Assembly: GCA_965153355.1 (NCBI GenBank)
Contig: OZ231126.1
Coordinates: 45,694,001 to 45,758,000 of the forward strand
DNA from: Flaccisagitta enflata
Taxonomy: Eukaryota; Chaetognatha; Sagittoidea; Aphragmophora
DNA length: 64,000 nt
Direction of reading: 5' to 3'
Both the position numbers and the translations under genes were made by a program. Positions 38,401-51,590 of this stretch are shown piece after piece. Position 1 is the first letter of the stretch; each line of letters opens with the position of its first letter. The notes under the pieces were generated by a model that worked only from the letters and a program-made list of their open reading frames with translations, made no database searches and had not been told where the DNA came from.

Positions 38401-38496
38401 GGATTAAGTTACTGAGGCCAGAACCAGATCCTTTTAGTTGAAAATAGGTTGCAAAACTTGGGATTCGGTCGCTGAGGACAGGATGCGTCCTGCTCC

Positions 38497-38710
38497 GCCG
38501 TAATGCGCTTCTTGCGGCTGTAATGCCCTCCTTGCAGCCATAATGCGCTCCTTGCGGCCGTTATGCGCTTCTTGCGGCCGTAATGCGCTCCTTGCGGCCG
38601 TTATGCGCTCTTTGCAGCCATAGTGTGTCCGTTACAACTATAATGCAACCTGCACAGCTGTAATGTGTACCACGTGGCCATAATGTGTCTTGCACAGCAA
38701 TCACACGCTA
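38497..38710 (+). repeat. Second 20-bp satellite, left array
   Basis: About ten units of TAATGCGCTCCTTGCGGCCG, degenerating toward AATGTGTMCCACGTGGCC at the right. Its mirror is at 50460-50670. Confidence 0.8.
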
Positions 38711-38959
38711 TAAAAAGCTTCAGTCGGGGACTGCAATTTTTGAAGCTTTCTCGTCGCGTAAACGCGACTCGAGAAGATACAAGACAAAAAATCAATTTTT
38801 AAAAAAAAAACAAACAAAAAAAAAAAAAAAAAACAAAAAAAAAACTTCATGAAAGTCTTTTTTTCAATTTCAAAAAAAAAAATTTCAAAAAAAATTTCAA
38901 AAAAATATTCAACAAAATTTTCAACAAAATTTTCAACAAAATTTTCAACAAAATTTTCA

Positions 38960-39785
38960 AAGTTGAAGATGATGACAGTAGTTGAAGATGATAACAGTAG
39001 TTGAAGATTACGTCTGTCAGAGTGCCTAGAAAAGCCAAAATTATACTTTGCTCCTCAAAAATATTTTTCTTTTGCAAAAATGCTTTCAAATGAGCCATTG
39101 CGCAACTTTCAAATCAATTGGGAACCATCTTTAGGGTGAGGTTGAAGTTTGCATTGAATCATCATTGGAATCTATTTTTCCATGATGCAAATTTTATTTT
39201 TCTCATTCAGATCTATAGAAACTTCAAAGTCACCCTAAAGATGGTTCCTGATTGGTTCGATAGTCAGGCGATGGCTCATTTGAATGCATTTTTGCAAAGG
39301 AAAAATATTTTTGAGGAGCAAAGTTTAATTTTGGCTTTTCTAGGCACTCTGACAGACGTATTGAAGATGATGACAGTAGTTGAAGATGATGACAGTAGTT
39401 GAAGATGATGACAGTAGTTGAAGATGATGACAGTAGTTGAAGATGATGACAGTAGTTGAAGATGATGACAGTAGTTGAAGATGATGACAGTAGTTGAAGA
39501 TGATGACAGTAGTTGAAGATGATGACAGTAGTTGAAGATGATGACAGTAGTTGAAGATGATGACAGTAGTTGAAGATGATGATTCCATCCGTTGTTGACG
39601 GTAGTTGAAGATGATGACAGTAGTTGAAGATGATGACGGTAGTTGAAGATGATGACGGTAGTTAAAGATGATGACAGTAATTGAAGATGATGACAGTAAT
39701 TGAAGATGATGACAGTAGTTGAAGATGATGACAGTAGTTGAAGATGATGACAGTAGTTGAAGATGATGACAGTAGTTGAAGATGA
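38960..39785 (+). repeat. 19-bp minisatellite GAAGATGATGACAGTAGTT
   Basis: Two to three units before and about 22 after the foldback 39011-39358, which splits the array. One unit near 39580 carries a short unique insert. Confidence 0.85.
39011..39358. mobile_element. Foldback element with TA|CGTCTGTCAGAG ends, inside the minisatellite
   Basis: CGTCTGTCAGAGTGCCTAGA at 39011 is inverted at the end, 39358, with TA on both sides. The arms pair over TTGCTCCTCAAAAATATTTT and CCATCTTTAGGGTGA. Centre near 39180. Confidence 0.7.
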
Positions 39786-39871
39786 ATCTTGAAATCCATG
39801 AGGACAAACCTAAATAAAACAAAAAAAAAATTTTTTTCAAAAAAAAAATTTTTTTTCAAAAAAAAAAATCT

Positions 39872-40430
39872 AAGTCCTAATAATATATTACTACATAAAC
39901 AAGCTTAAATCTTATAAACCAGACTTCAGATTTTTTTCAAATTTTGCAGGGGCTGTTTAATTGATGTCCTTCACTTGTATACCAAATTAAAAAAAAGTTC
40001 ATAAACTTTAAATTCACACACCTTTGCTACCCTGTGCCTATGTAAACTGCCCAAGTCCTAGTATCATATTACTACATAAATAAGCTAATATCTCATAAAC
40101 CAGGCTTCAGATTTAATTCGAATTTTGCAGGGATTATTCATTTACTACCCTCTACTTGAATACCAAATCAAAAAAAAAATTCATAAACTTTTACTACCCT
40201 TTACCTATGTAAACTGCCTAAGTCCTAGTATCATATTACTACATAAATAAGCTAATATCTCATAAACCAGGCTTCACATTTAATTCGAATTTGGCAAGGG
40301 TTATTTATTTACTACCCTCTAGTTGTATACCAAATTAGAAAAAAATTCACATAAGTTTACTACCCTCTACCTATATAAACCACCTAAGTCCCAGCTAAAT
40401 ATTACTACAAAAATAATAGGCAAAGGGTAG
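39872..40430. repeat. Tandem repeat of 165-181 bp, over three copies
   Basis: AAGTCCTARTAWCATATTAC starts units at 39872, 40053 and 40220, and a partial one at 40385. Each holds CTCATAAACCAGGCTTCA and a CTACCCTCTACTTG block. Confidence 0.75.
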
Positions 40431-41380
40431 TAAAAGTTTATGAATTTTTTTGAAAATTGGTACACAAGCTCCTATTGACCTATAAACAACACCAGCAAAG
40501 TTTCATAAAATTCTGAAGTCTGGATCCAAAGATATGAGAAGGTTTTACATGACGACGACGACGATGACGACGACGACAACAAACAAACAGACTACACGAA
40601 CAGGCTACTTCATAGTCACCGACGAAAACGGTTCGTCGGGGACAAAAAAATGAAAAGTACTCTTATTTCTTTTCATAAGAACTTCACTATTTGAGCGAGC
40701 TTTCAATGTTCTTAAATTTTAGGCACAACACAAATTTTAACCTTCAATTAAAAACGTTTTTTATTGGTTTGAATGAAACCATTATAAAAAGAAAAGGAAT
40801 TACAAAATCATGCCCTAGTTTTTTATGTTCAATGAAATTATGAAGTTTTTTTTATATTTTTAGCATGTTCTTAAATTTTAAAGATAGCTTAATGTTCTTG
40901 AATTTTTAAAGAAATGAAGGCTTCCAGTGTTCTTAGCCTGTTCTTAAATTTTTGACGATCTCAGGTCTAACATTCTTATATACTTGGTTCTTATAAAAAG
41001 AAATAAGTGTATCACGCGCCTGGCCAAAACGCCTAACATGTGGCTGAAACGCATCACCTACGGTCGCGATAAAAAAAAGTTTGAATTTGTTATTTTTGAC
41101 GCTGTGAGAAAAAATGTTCAATGAGATTGCAGGTAGACTGGTGGGGGTGGTTTGACTTCCCAAAATCTTCTGAGACTTTACAGCGTAATAGACAAGGTCA
41201 TGATATGTTACCATACAAAAAATCAAGTCAATCGGTCAATTCTTCTCTGAGTAGTGGCCTTTCAAAGTTTTGATAAGAAAAGTGACAATGAGTTCAATTC
41301 GCGGTTTCGCGGTTTCGATCAGTGCGCAGGACTGCTCATTAAGAACATAATAGCTTTCGTTTCCCGTTGCAGGTAGACTG

Positions 41381-41451
41381 GCGACATGGCCAAACGGTTG
41401 TGTTGTTGGATCTCAGATAATCGGGTTGCAGTTTCGAATCCGGACACATCA
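41381..41451 (+). repeat. tRNA-like (SINE head or tRNA pseudogene) sequence, left arm
   Basis: An A-box match TGGCCAAACGG at 41387-41397 and a B-box match GTTTCGAATCC at 41431-41441 have tRNA spacing. The sequence between, with GTTGGATCTCAGA, resembles the anticodon region of Leu or Ser tRNAs. A clean cloverleaf with paired acceptor stem is not evident, so this is probably a tRNA-derived SINE. The same element sits at 49365-49438. Confidence 0.5.
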
Positions 41452-41635
41452 CCATTTTTGAAAACCAGACATTTCAGTAAAAGTAGGGAAAGAGGGGCGA
41501 AGGGGAGCCACGTGAGAGGAAATTAGTGGCGGCGAGGGTGAGCAAAGGTCAAAGAGCAGTAAAGAAAAGAGAATTAAAAGCTTATTTGTCTGAAAATATT
41601 TGAATCAAATTCTGAGCCCGGCAAAGGAAAAGTCC

Positions 41636-41639
<4 letters not shown>

Positions 41640-41718
<79 letters not shown>

Positions 41719-41743
41719 CAGACAGACAGACAGACAGACAGTC

Positions 41744-41839
<96 letters not shown>

Positions 41840-41850
41840 CGACAGACAGA
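41640..41850. repeat. (GA)n followed by (GACA)n
   Basis: GA to 41714, then GACA with two GATA units. The GA run starts at the inner edge of the left duplication arm. Confidence 0.9.
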
Positions 41851-42217
41851 CAAACAAATAGAGACAGAGAATAAAAAACAGAAAAATAAAGAGAGAGAAT
41901 CCTATCCCGCGATTTCCTTCAAACGAATCACGGGCAGAAATGGGAGGAGGGGGACGAGGAGGAGGCACGTCTTCTCCTTTGAACGAGATGAGGAAGAGCG
42001 GGAAATTTGGGATGAGGAATGTCCGAAGCTGAGAGAGAAAAAAAGACCGATTTGTGAGTCTTGAATTTTCTGGAGTCTCCTTTTACCCATCTTAGAAATT
42101 CGACATTGTTTTAATGTTTCTTTTGTTGTTTGACTATTTACTAGACAACTGATGGTAAATAACATTCATTCAATTTTGAAATTTCAAAAAAAATTTATAG
42201 TCTTACCCCGCCTCATA

Positions 42218-42358
<141 letters not shown>

Positions 42359-42470
42359 GTCTCGCTGTCCCGTACACTTAGTCAACATTCAAAATGGAAT
42401 CATCTGTTATGGTGCTCAACTGCTCATAGCAGTACCCACCATCAAGCGTTTGGTACGGATAAAATAAAAA

Positions 42471-42646
42471 GGCCGGATACACGACCCCTCAGTCGCGTGA
42501 ATTTGGGCACTAGCAGTATTAAACAGGCAAACGATCAAGGTTACAAGTCGATGGACGGACCGATGCAGAGTAGGGCTGACTGACCAACCGACCGACCGAT
42601 CTAACCATCCACCAACTTGTAGAGTCACGGCCGCGCTACAAAAAAA
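42471..42646 (-). mobile_element. Family A element in the duplication spacer
   Basis: GGCCGGATACACGAC at 42471, CAGTCGCGTG subterminally, ACCGACCGACCGA run, and a decayed AGAGTCACGGCCGCGCTAC end. Confidence 0.5.
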
Positions 42647-43066
42647 CGCGTGTTGTCACTCTATTTTCCAAACTACTTTGCACTCATTTTGTCTTGTTTC
42701 TTTCAAATGTAAGAAGAAAAAAAACATCTCGTTCCACCCGCCAAAACATTGGAAGATAATGCGTTCACATTCACAAGAATCATCTTGATAGCACTAAAAA
42801 ACAGCATGAACCCAGTATAACTCTTGAACAGGCTTGATGATCGTTACTTGGTGTTTACGACATATTTTTCGATCGCTTTTTTTAGCTTCTCATTTTTAAA
42901 TGGGGATTTTCAAACTAAAGAAAAGAAGAGAAAAAAAAAGCCAGAAAGAACTAGATGAAGAATAAAAAAGAAATGAAAGAGAAAACCCGAGAGGCACAGT
43001 TTTTGACTCAATCATTTCTTAGTTTCGACCGAAATGTAATGGGAGGGGGAGAGGGGGTGTTGTTGA

Positions 43067-43101
<35 letters not shown>

Positions 43102-43140
43102 GAGAGAGAGAGAGACAGAGAGAGACAGAGAGAGAGAGAC
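43067..43140. repeat. (GA)n with GACA interruptions
   Basis: About 74 bp in the duplication spacer. Confidence 0.9.
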
Positions 43141-43372
43141 CGGACCTAACCCGGTTTGCCGTGTATATAATTTTGTGGCAGCCAACATCTAGATTCGAAC
43201 ACTTGCTGGTGTGTTTTTGTTACCCGCTTTCAGTATAGCCTAAATTGGTCTACGGGATTGATCGTGAACAATAATGGAAGATATCTTAAAGAGAAAGAGA
43301 GGGAGAGGGAGGGGGAAGGGGGATTCGTTTTTGGAGGTTTTGGAAAAGACTAGGTTTCTACCCTATCTTTTT

Positions 43373-43661
43373 AGATGCGTCCTCGCATCTCTATAAGAGG
43401 GTCTGTCGGACCGTCCGTCCGTCCGTCCATCCGTCCGTTCGTCAGTCCGTAATGCCTGTGCAAAAACCGCGTTTCTCGGCTGTTTTTGGCCTTGGTGAGA
43501 TCCTATACTGAATCAAATTATCGACAAACATGTTTTGAGTCTCCTTCACTACTCAGTTGTTGCATCTGTCAGTTCGTCCATCTGTCTCTCCATTCATGTC
43601 ACATGTTCAATACACGCAGAGACACAGTCCGGACGCATCGTTACCCGGTCGGGCTTGTTTT
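43373..43661 (+). mobile_element. Family B element
   Basis: AGATGCGTCCTCGCATCT at 43373-43390, GTCCGTCC run, and GGACGCATCGTTACCCGG near the far end. Its body shares CGCGTTTCTCGGC-type text with the copy at 31.8 kb. Confidence 0.5.
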
Positions 43662-44249
43662 CTTGATGTTAAGCACAGTGAATAATCTAATTTTCCAAAT
43701 TGATCCTTGGTTTCGAAGACTCTTTTAGATAGTTGTTATCATTTCAAAAGATGTGATGCCAATTACAAAATTTGTTGCACACCCTGTTCTAAAGGTTTAC
43801 CAAGTATTCATTCAGGGCTGGGGCAGTGAGGCAATAACCAGTTAACCACCCATCAACGCCAAATGGGCAACGTGTTACAGAGAGACATACAAAGCAACCA
43901 ATTGACACACCCACCGACATAGCAGAATATAGATTTAGGTGTAGACGACTGATGACAATGCTTGATGGAAAATTCAGACATATCGAGTTCAGTTGAGAAT
44001 ATTTGAAAATGAACTGGACAAGTAGAAACACTCAAGATTTCAATTTTCATCAATGTCATCTGCCTTTTGTTTTTTTCCTTGTTATCACATTTGTGAGTTC
44101 AGTGGGTCATTTTTTCTTCTTTATCTCATCTTTTTTTCTTTTTCTTGTTCTTGTTCTTCTTTTTTGATGCGTTTCGATCATCGGCCTGAGATTTGATGAG
44201 CTTCGCCTTGTTTGCGTTTGAAATGAACCAGGAGTGATATACCGACACA

Positions 44250-44251
<2 letters not shown>

Positions 44252-44301
<50 letters not shown>
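44252..44301. repeat. (GA)n microsatellite
   Basis: About 50 bp. Confidence 0.9.
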
Positions 44302-44303
<2 letters not shown>

Positions 44304-44331
44304 CTTTGATATTGACTTGTTATGCCTTTTT

Positions 44332-44734
<403 letters not shown>

Positions 44735-45192
44735 CTTTCCATGACTCAGGTTCTCATTTCTTCGTTTTCGTCATGCCTTCTTTTTTCACGAATGCCCCTT
44801 CCTCTTCATCCTCCCACTCCTCCTCATCCTCATCCTCCACATCTTAGGTCACTTCCTCATCATTTGTCCCATCCTCTTCATCTCATCATGCCCCTCCTCC
44901 TCCTCCTATCGCTCCTCTCTCACTTCTTCTTCCCCATCCTGAGATCACACAGCACCTCGTCTCTCGTTCTCTCTCGTTCTCGTGTTTGTGAGTTCAATTC
45001 CCGTTCCTGGCTTCGTCTTCTCTATTTCTCCGTAAGTCTTATGTATGATGTGTTTTTTTTCCTTCTCTCTTACTCTTCTTCTTCTTCTTCTTCCTTTTTT
45101 TTCCTCTCTTTTCCTTCCTTCCTTTTTTTCTAGAGAAAAGAAAAAGATATTCCTCCTCATCTCTTCTTCACTCTCGTGAAAACCGCGCGTGA

Positions 45193-45193
<1 letters not shown>

Positions 45194-45288
<95 letters not shown>
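45194..45288. repeat. (CT)n microsatellite
   Basis: About 95 bp. Confidence 0.95.
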
Positions 45289-45291
<3 letters not shown>

Positions 45292-45379
45292 CCATTTCTT
45301 ACATTTTCCTTTTTTTCCCTCTCCCCCTTTCTTTTCCGCGCTTCCTCCCCTGTATATCATTCTCCCTCACTCTTTCAGT

Positions 45380-45509
<130 letters not shown>

Positions 45510-45801
45510 CTTTTACTCCGTGTCTATGTCTCTGTCTCAATCTCACTCACTCTCGCTCTCGTTCCCTTCACGTTCATCGCGTCGACTCTGTCTCGCGCGA
45601 GCTCGCAATTTTCCTTTCGTTTCCGTCGACGTGAAATTTTCCTTCTGGAAGACAATTCCATTCTCCTTCAATCTCACTTTCACTCTCGCCTTTAATCTCA
45701 ATCTCGCTCTCGCCTTCGCTCTCACTCTCACACTGGCTCCTCACTCTCGGTCTTTCCCTTTGTACTCACGTCACAATCACTGTTTTGTTTCGTTTGTATT
45801 T

Positions 45802-45832
<31 letters not shown>

Positions 45833-46984
45833 CTTTTTTTTTTGTTACATTTGTTCCTACTCTCTTGATTTCTCATCATGAAAAAGAAAAGTCTCTGGAA
45901 CCTCGATGTCTATTTCTATTTGTCTCTACTTCGTCCGTTTCGCTGAATCGACGAGGGGAAAGAAAAAGACACCAAGAAAGTTAACCCGCTAACTTGGACA
46001 TTAAGTATGAAAATAGACGAAGTATGGAAATAATTAGTTTGCAAGTGTCAAACACTTTTCCGTTATCAAATGACGTAGGAAACAAAAACACGAAATTGGA
46101 GAAGGTGAAAAAGGAAGAAATAACCAGAACAAAACAGAACAAAAACAACAAAAAAACTAAACAAAAGAGAAAAAACATGTGAGCTGAATGTCATTGGAAA
46201 GGCTTCAATTTCCAATAACATCATTGAGACGGGAGTAAATATGGCCTGATCCTGGATTCTGGATGTTGACGACGATGGCAGCGTGGATCACAACGATGAC
46301 CATGTTGATGACAATTACGTCGATAGAAAAGATGACAATGTTGATAAATTCATCACTTGCGGAACCAAAGTGACCCCAGTTTCGATTCGGACAATCGATA
46401 CTTAGGCTCATTCTTCTCAACGCTTCGAAATAATTGGAAATGGAATGACGTAAATTCAGAATCTAAAAACAATCGTCGTCATTCGCAGGCCAAGTGGAGG
46501 AATAAAATGAGAAATGCAAATTGAATAATAACGAAAATATTGATAATGATATTAACGTATATCAACTAATACTCCTCTTCGCCTCACCGCAACCGACGCG
46601 ACGAGTATAAACATATTTGATACTTCCTCTCTTTTTTTTTCTTCTTGAAAAACGACGGCAATAAACCAAATTCCCACCACTTGACCACCGCCGAACCACC
46701 CCTTAGAAAAGCGAAAAAGAGACAGAGAAAGAGAGAGGAGAAAGAAAGAAAAGAAGATATCACCGATACACGAGTATTACAATTAACCATTAATCCATTA
46801 TCAATCAAAAGCAACCAATCACGCGATCACGATCGCGATCGCCAATCATCGATCAGTCTCTTCTTTTCCCAAGCTTCGTCGATTGATACTCATGATTACG
46901 ATTATTCTTTCATTTTTAGTTCCTGTCGCAATTCTGGATTGAGCTTTTGTATGAAATTGATCCGGTGCGAGTGACTGTCTCTGT

Positions 46985-47110
46985 CGTTGACACCATCGTC
47001 GTCAAGTCGTCATCGTCGTCGTCGTCGTCATCGTTATCACCTATCCCTACATAGTCGTCATAATCGTAAAGGTCGTCATCGTCACCGTAATCATCGTCAT
47101 CGTCATTTTC
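46985..47110. repeat. Imperfect (TCGTCA)n region
   Basis: TCGTC and TCATCG words in loose tandem, about 1.1 kb upstream of the ZEB-like exon. Similar text recurs at 58520-58585 and 59672-59720. Confidence 0.6.
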
Positions 47111-47204
47111 GACTTGTGTGACGTGAGGTTTTGTGAGTCGAACGGAAGCTGCCTTTAAAAGCGAAAAAAGCCTTTGGTCTCCGCCCGACTTCACCTTCAC
47201 ATTC

Positions 47205-48197
<993 letters not shown>

Positions 48198-48300
48198 ATG
48201 CTTCAATGTGAAATGCCGCCCTTGACTAGCAATGGGATGAGTATGGCTCGCTGTGGCCGAAGGAAACAACCAAATCCGAAAAAGAAGAACGAGCTTAATG
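48198..48300 (+). CDS. First coding exon of a ZEB/zfh1-family zinc-finger transcription factor (partial gene)
   Basis: Seen: an ATG at 48198 with A at -3 opens 34 codons plus one base, then a consensus donor GTAAGT at 48301, giving a phase-1 intron. An in-frame stop at 48153 rules out extension within this exon. The C-terminal part reads MARCGRRKQPNPKKKNELN. Known: RRKQ at the extreme N-terminus is the short repressor motif of FOG, SALL, BCL11 and ZEB proteins, which in FOG and SALL recruits the NuRD complex through RBBP4. The surrounding residues fit ZEB best, since vertebrate ZEB1/2 begin with RCKRRKQANPRR and, from memory, split just after it. Inferred: this is exon 1 of a nuclear repressor related to ZEB/zfh1, with zinc fingers and homeodomain encoded outside the window. 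In-frame ATGs at 48237 and 48243 are alternative starts. A SALL- or FOG-like gene is less likely because those begin MSRRKQ directly. It lies in the spacer of a large inverted duplication. Confidence 0.72.
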
Positions 48301-48306
48301 GTAAGT
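48301..48306 (+). other. Splice donor of the ZEB-like exon
   Basis: The bases GTAAGT follow AATG directly, a full match to the metazoan U1 donor consensus. The reading frame runs on only into low-complexity Lys/Asn codons after it, which supports a real exon end. No matching acceptor with a recognisable ZEB exon 2 was found up to 64000, so the intron would be over 15.7 kb. Confidence 0.7.
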
Positions 48307-49364
48307 TTTTAAAAAAATATTATATAGTGAACAAACGAATTAAAAAAAAAACACACACACAAAAAAACAGAGGCCTGACTATTATCCTTTAGTAATTTCT
48401 TTCCACGATTACCAACAGAGCAGTCATTCATTTAAAGTCATTCTTCGTCGTGTTTTTCTTGGGTTTTCCCTTCTGCTTTTACCTCATCCGTGTTTCATCA
48501 CCTCGGTTGTGATTCTTTATGTGTGTGTGGTGGGGGGCGGAAGGGGCAGAGGGTGCGCATGCTTGACTGGGTGCGTGTGTAGCAGGATTGTGCACATGTT
48601 TTACAAAAATGAAAGTAAATATGATATAAAACAAAAATTAAACTATTGTGGACATCAGTTTCACCATGGGACTTCTTTGCTTTTGTCCCCCGTGCCATTC
48701 CCCCCCCCCCAACCAAGACGTTTTGTCTATTCCTCTAACCCAGGCCCATCTTGGCCCCTCCTACTCATCCCTCCCATTTCCCCAGACAGAGACTGTTTCT
48801 CTTGAGAGAGGAATTTTGTCGAAAAGAAAAGAAAAATATAAGAATAATCGGGAAAGAAAGAAAGAAAAAAAGACGGGAAATTCCGTTCTCACCTGTTTAT
48901 GTAAACTAAGCTTGATTTATAATTTTTCATTCGTCTTCTTATTCAACAGATATACTCTGAATTTCAAATCAACACTCCCTCAACACAAAAGAAAAAAAAT
49001 GTTTTCTCAAAAAAAAAAAAAAAAAGAGAAAAAGAAAAGAACGTATACAAGTTTGAAAATATCATGCACCTAAATTGTTTAGATTTGATTTTCAGAAAAG
49101 CTTGTAGATTTGAATTACCATTGAGACAAAGAATGAAGAAAACACAGGACCTTGGTGTCATCTATTAAAATACAGACATTGGACTTTTCCTTTGCCGGGC
49201 TCAGAATTTAATTCAAATATTTTCAGACAAATAAGCTTTTAATTCTCATTTCTTTACTGCTCTTTGACCTTTGCTCACCCTCGCCGCCACCAATTTCCTC
49301 TCACGTGGCTCCCCTTCACCCCTCTTTCCCTACTTTTACTGAAATGTCTGGTTCCTAAAAATGA

Positions 49365-49438
49365 TGAACCTCCCGGGTTCGAAACTGCAACCCAACTATC
49401 TGAAATCCAACAACATAACCATTAGGCCACGTCTCCAG
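49365..49438 (-). repeat. tRNA-like sequence, right arm
   Basis: On the minus strand it has A-box TGGCCTAATGG (49419-49429) and B-box GTTTCGAACCC (49375-49385). It is the duplicate of 41381-41451. Both boxes fit the Pol III consensus despite divergence elsewhere. Confidence 0.5.
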
Positions 49439-50036
49439 TCTGCCCTATCACAGAAACGAAAGCTATTAGTTTCTTAATGAGCAGTCCTGCGCACTGATCG
49501 AAACCGCAAAACCGCGAATTGAAGTCATCGTCACTTTTCTTATCAAAACTTTGGAAGGCCACTACTCAGAGAAGAATTGACCGATTTACTTGATTTTTTG
49601 TATGGTAACATATCATGACCTTGTCTATTACGCAGTAAAGTCTAAGAAGATTTTGATAAGTCAAACCACCCCAACCGGTCTACCTGCAATCTCATTGAAC
49701 ATTTTTTCTCACAGCGTCAAAAATAAAAAAATTCAGACTTTTTTTTATCACGACCGTAGGTGGTGCGTTTCAGCCACATGTTAGGCGTTTTGGCCAGGCG
49801 CGTGATACACTTATTTCTTTTTATAAGAACCAAGTATATAAGAACGTTAGGCCTAAGATTGTCAAAAATTTAAGAACATGCTAAGAACACTGGAAGCCTT
49901 CATTTCTTCAAAAATTCAAGAACATTAAGGTTAAAATCTTTAAAAATTTAAGAACATGCTAAGAATATAAAAAAAGCTTCATTATTTCATTGAACATAAA
50001 AAACTAGGGCACAATTTTGTAATTCCTTTTCTTTTT

Positions 50037-50190
50037 AGTCCCGGACTAGCGACTCTATAGGAGGCTTTGTCCATCCGTCCGTTGGTCGGTCGGTTGGTCC
50101 GTGGTGATAGAGTTGAGACGGTGAAAAACGCGCATTTCTGCCCCTGCCCACTTGTCCGCGACTGGTATTAGTTGTGTATCCGGCCTAGTT
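50037..50190 (+). mobile_element. Family A element with exact ends known from an empty site
   Basis: The mirror position in the left arm (near 40785) reads CTTTTT then ATAATGG in the same orientation, without the element. Here 154 bases, from AGTCCCGGACTAGCGACT to GTATCCGGCCTAGTT, lie between those two words. No target-site duplication of two or more bases is visible. Confidence 0.65.
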
Positions 50191-50459
50191 ATAATGGTTT
50201 TACTCTATTTTCATTCACTAATAATTTCAAACATGCAGCTTTGTTTCATTGACATTTACCCTCAATTTTTCCTAGAAAACAAATTCAATATGTTATTGTT
50301 ATTGTGTTTAAATTAAGAACAATTTGAAAATGTTTAAGCCTCGAAACTGCATAAAATTTAAGAACATTGAAAGCTCGCTCAAATAGTGACGTTCTTATAA
50401 AAAGAAATAAGTGTACTTTTCATTTTTTTTTAATCGCGTGTGATTGCTGTGCAAGACAC

Positions 50460-50670
50460 ATTATGGCCACGTGGTACACATTACAGCTGTGCAGGTTGCA
50501 TTATAGTCGCAAGGGACACACTATGGCTGCAATGAGCGCATAACGGCCGCAAGGAGCGCATTACGGCCGCGAGAAGCGCATAACGGCCGCAAGGAACGCA
50601 TTACGGCCGCAAGGAGGGCATTACGGCCGCAAGAAGCGCATTACGGCTGAGTAGGACGCATCCCGTCCTC
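50460..50670 (-). repeat. Second 20-bp satellite, right array
   Basis: About ten units, plus strand CGGCCGCAAGGAGCGCATTA, in mirror order to the left array, including the degenerate outer units. Confidence 0.8.
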
Positions 50671-50709
50671 AGCGACCAAATCCAAAGTTTTGCAACCTAT
50701 TTTCAACTT

Positions 50710-51590
50710 AAAGGATCTGGTCCTGGCCTCAGTGACTTAACCCTGACATCGGCGACCTAATCCCAGCCTCAGCGACCTAATCCCAGCCTCAGCGATGTAA
50801 TCTAGGCCTCAGCGACCTTATCCCGGCCTCAGCGACCTTATCCCGGCCTCAGCGACCTTATCCCGGCCTCAGCGACCTTATCCCGGCCTCAGCGACCTTA
50901 TCCCCGCCTCAGCGACCTTATCCCCGCCTCAGCGACCTTATCCCCGCCTCAGCGACCTTATCCCCGCCTCAGCGACCTTATCCCCGCCTCAGCGACCTTA
51001 TCCCCGCCTCAGCGACCTTATCCCCGCCTCAGCGACCTTATCCCCGCCTCAGCGACCTTATCCCCGCCTCAGCGACCTTATCCCCGCCTCAGCGACCTTA
51101 TCCCCGCCTCAGCGACCTTATCCCCGCCTCAGCGACCTTATCCCCGCCTCAGCGACCTTATCCCGGCCTCAGCGACCTTATCCCGGCCTCAGCGACCTTA
51201 TCCCGGCCTCAGCGACCTTATCCCGGCCTCAGCGACCTTATCCCGGCCTCAGCGACCTTATCCCGGCCTCAGCGACCTTATCCCGGCCTCAGCGACCTTA
51301 TCCCGGCCTCAGCGACCTTATCCCGGCCTCAACGACCTTATCCCGGCCTCAACGACCTTATCCCGGCCTCAACGACCTTATCCCGGCCTCAGCGACCTTA
51401 TCCCGGCCTCAGCGACCTTATCCCAGCCTCAGCGACCTTATCCCGGCCTCAGCGACCTTATCCCGGCCTCAGCGACCTAATCCCGGCCTCAGCGACCTAA
51501 TCCCGGCCTCAGCGACCTAATCCCGGCCTCAGCGACCTAATCCCGGCCTCAGCGACCTAATCCCGGCTTCAGCCACCTAATCCCGGCCTG
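50710..51590 (-). repeat. 20-bp satellite, right array
   Basis: About 44 units, reading on the plus strand CCTCAGCGACCTTATCCCGG. The dominant variants are the ATAAGG type and, at about 50900-51155, a CCCCGCC type not seen on the left. The outermost units are the ATTAGG type shared with the left array. Confidence 0.9.

Larger units (their letters stand above)
38710..40633. mobile_element. 1.9-kb composite insertion in the left arm
   Basis: The right arm reads straight from CAATCACACGCGATT to AAAAATGAAAAGTAC. In the left arm 1.9 kb lies between. Near each end is GTCGGGGAC (38723 and 40625). Inside are A-rich runs, a 19-bp minisatellite, a foldback, three 165-181-bp tandem units and a terminal hairpin CCGACGAAAACGGTTCGTCGG-like stem at 40619. 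Confidence 0.6.
34189..41639 (+). repeat. Left arm of a large diverged inverted duplication
   Basis: This segment matches the reverse complement of 49177-52920 in the same order of landmarks: 34189-34480, the GT tract, 35063-35890 with a CAA tract, the 20-bp satellite, the second 20-bp satellite, and 40634-41639 with a tRNA-like sequence. The left arm is about twice as long because it carries extra blocks at 34727-35063, 35930-36120, 36675-37707 and 38710-40633. Single-base differences and small indels are frequent, so the duplication is not recent. The inner edge at 41639 abuts a (GA)n tract. Confidence 0.85.

Noticed and set aside
40933-41226. 97-codon minus-strand frame partly shared with 49590-49784
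   Set aside because: The mirror copy is frameshifted and no family is recognised. Shared text is explained by the duplication.
50037-50190. Helitron assignment for family A
   Set aside because: The terminal palindrome and lack of target duplication fit, but the TC start, the spaced CTRR end and A|T insertion are not seen.
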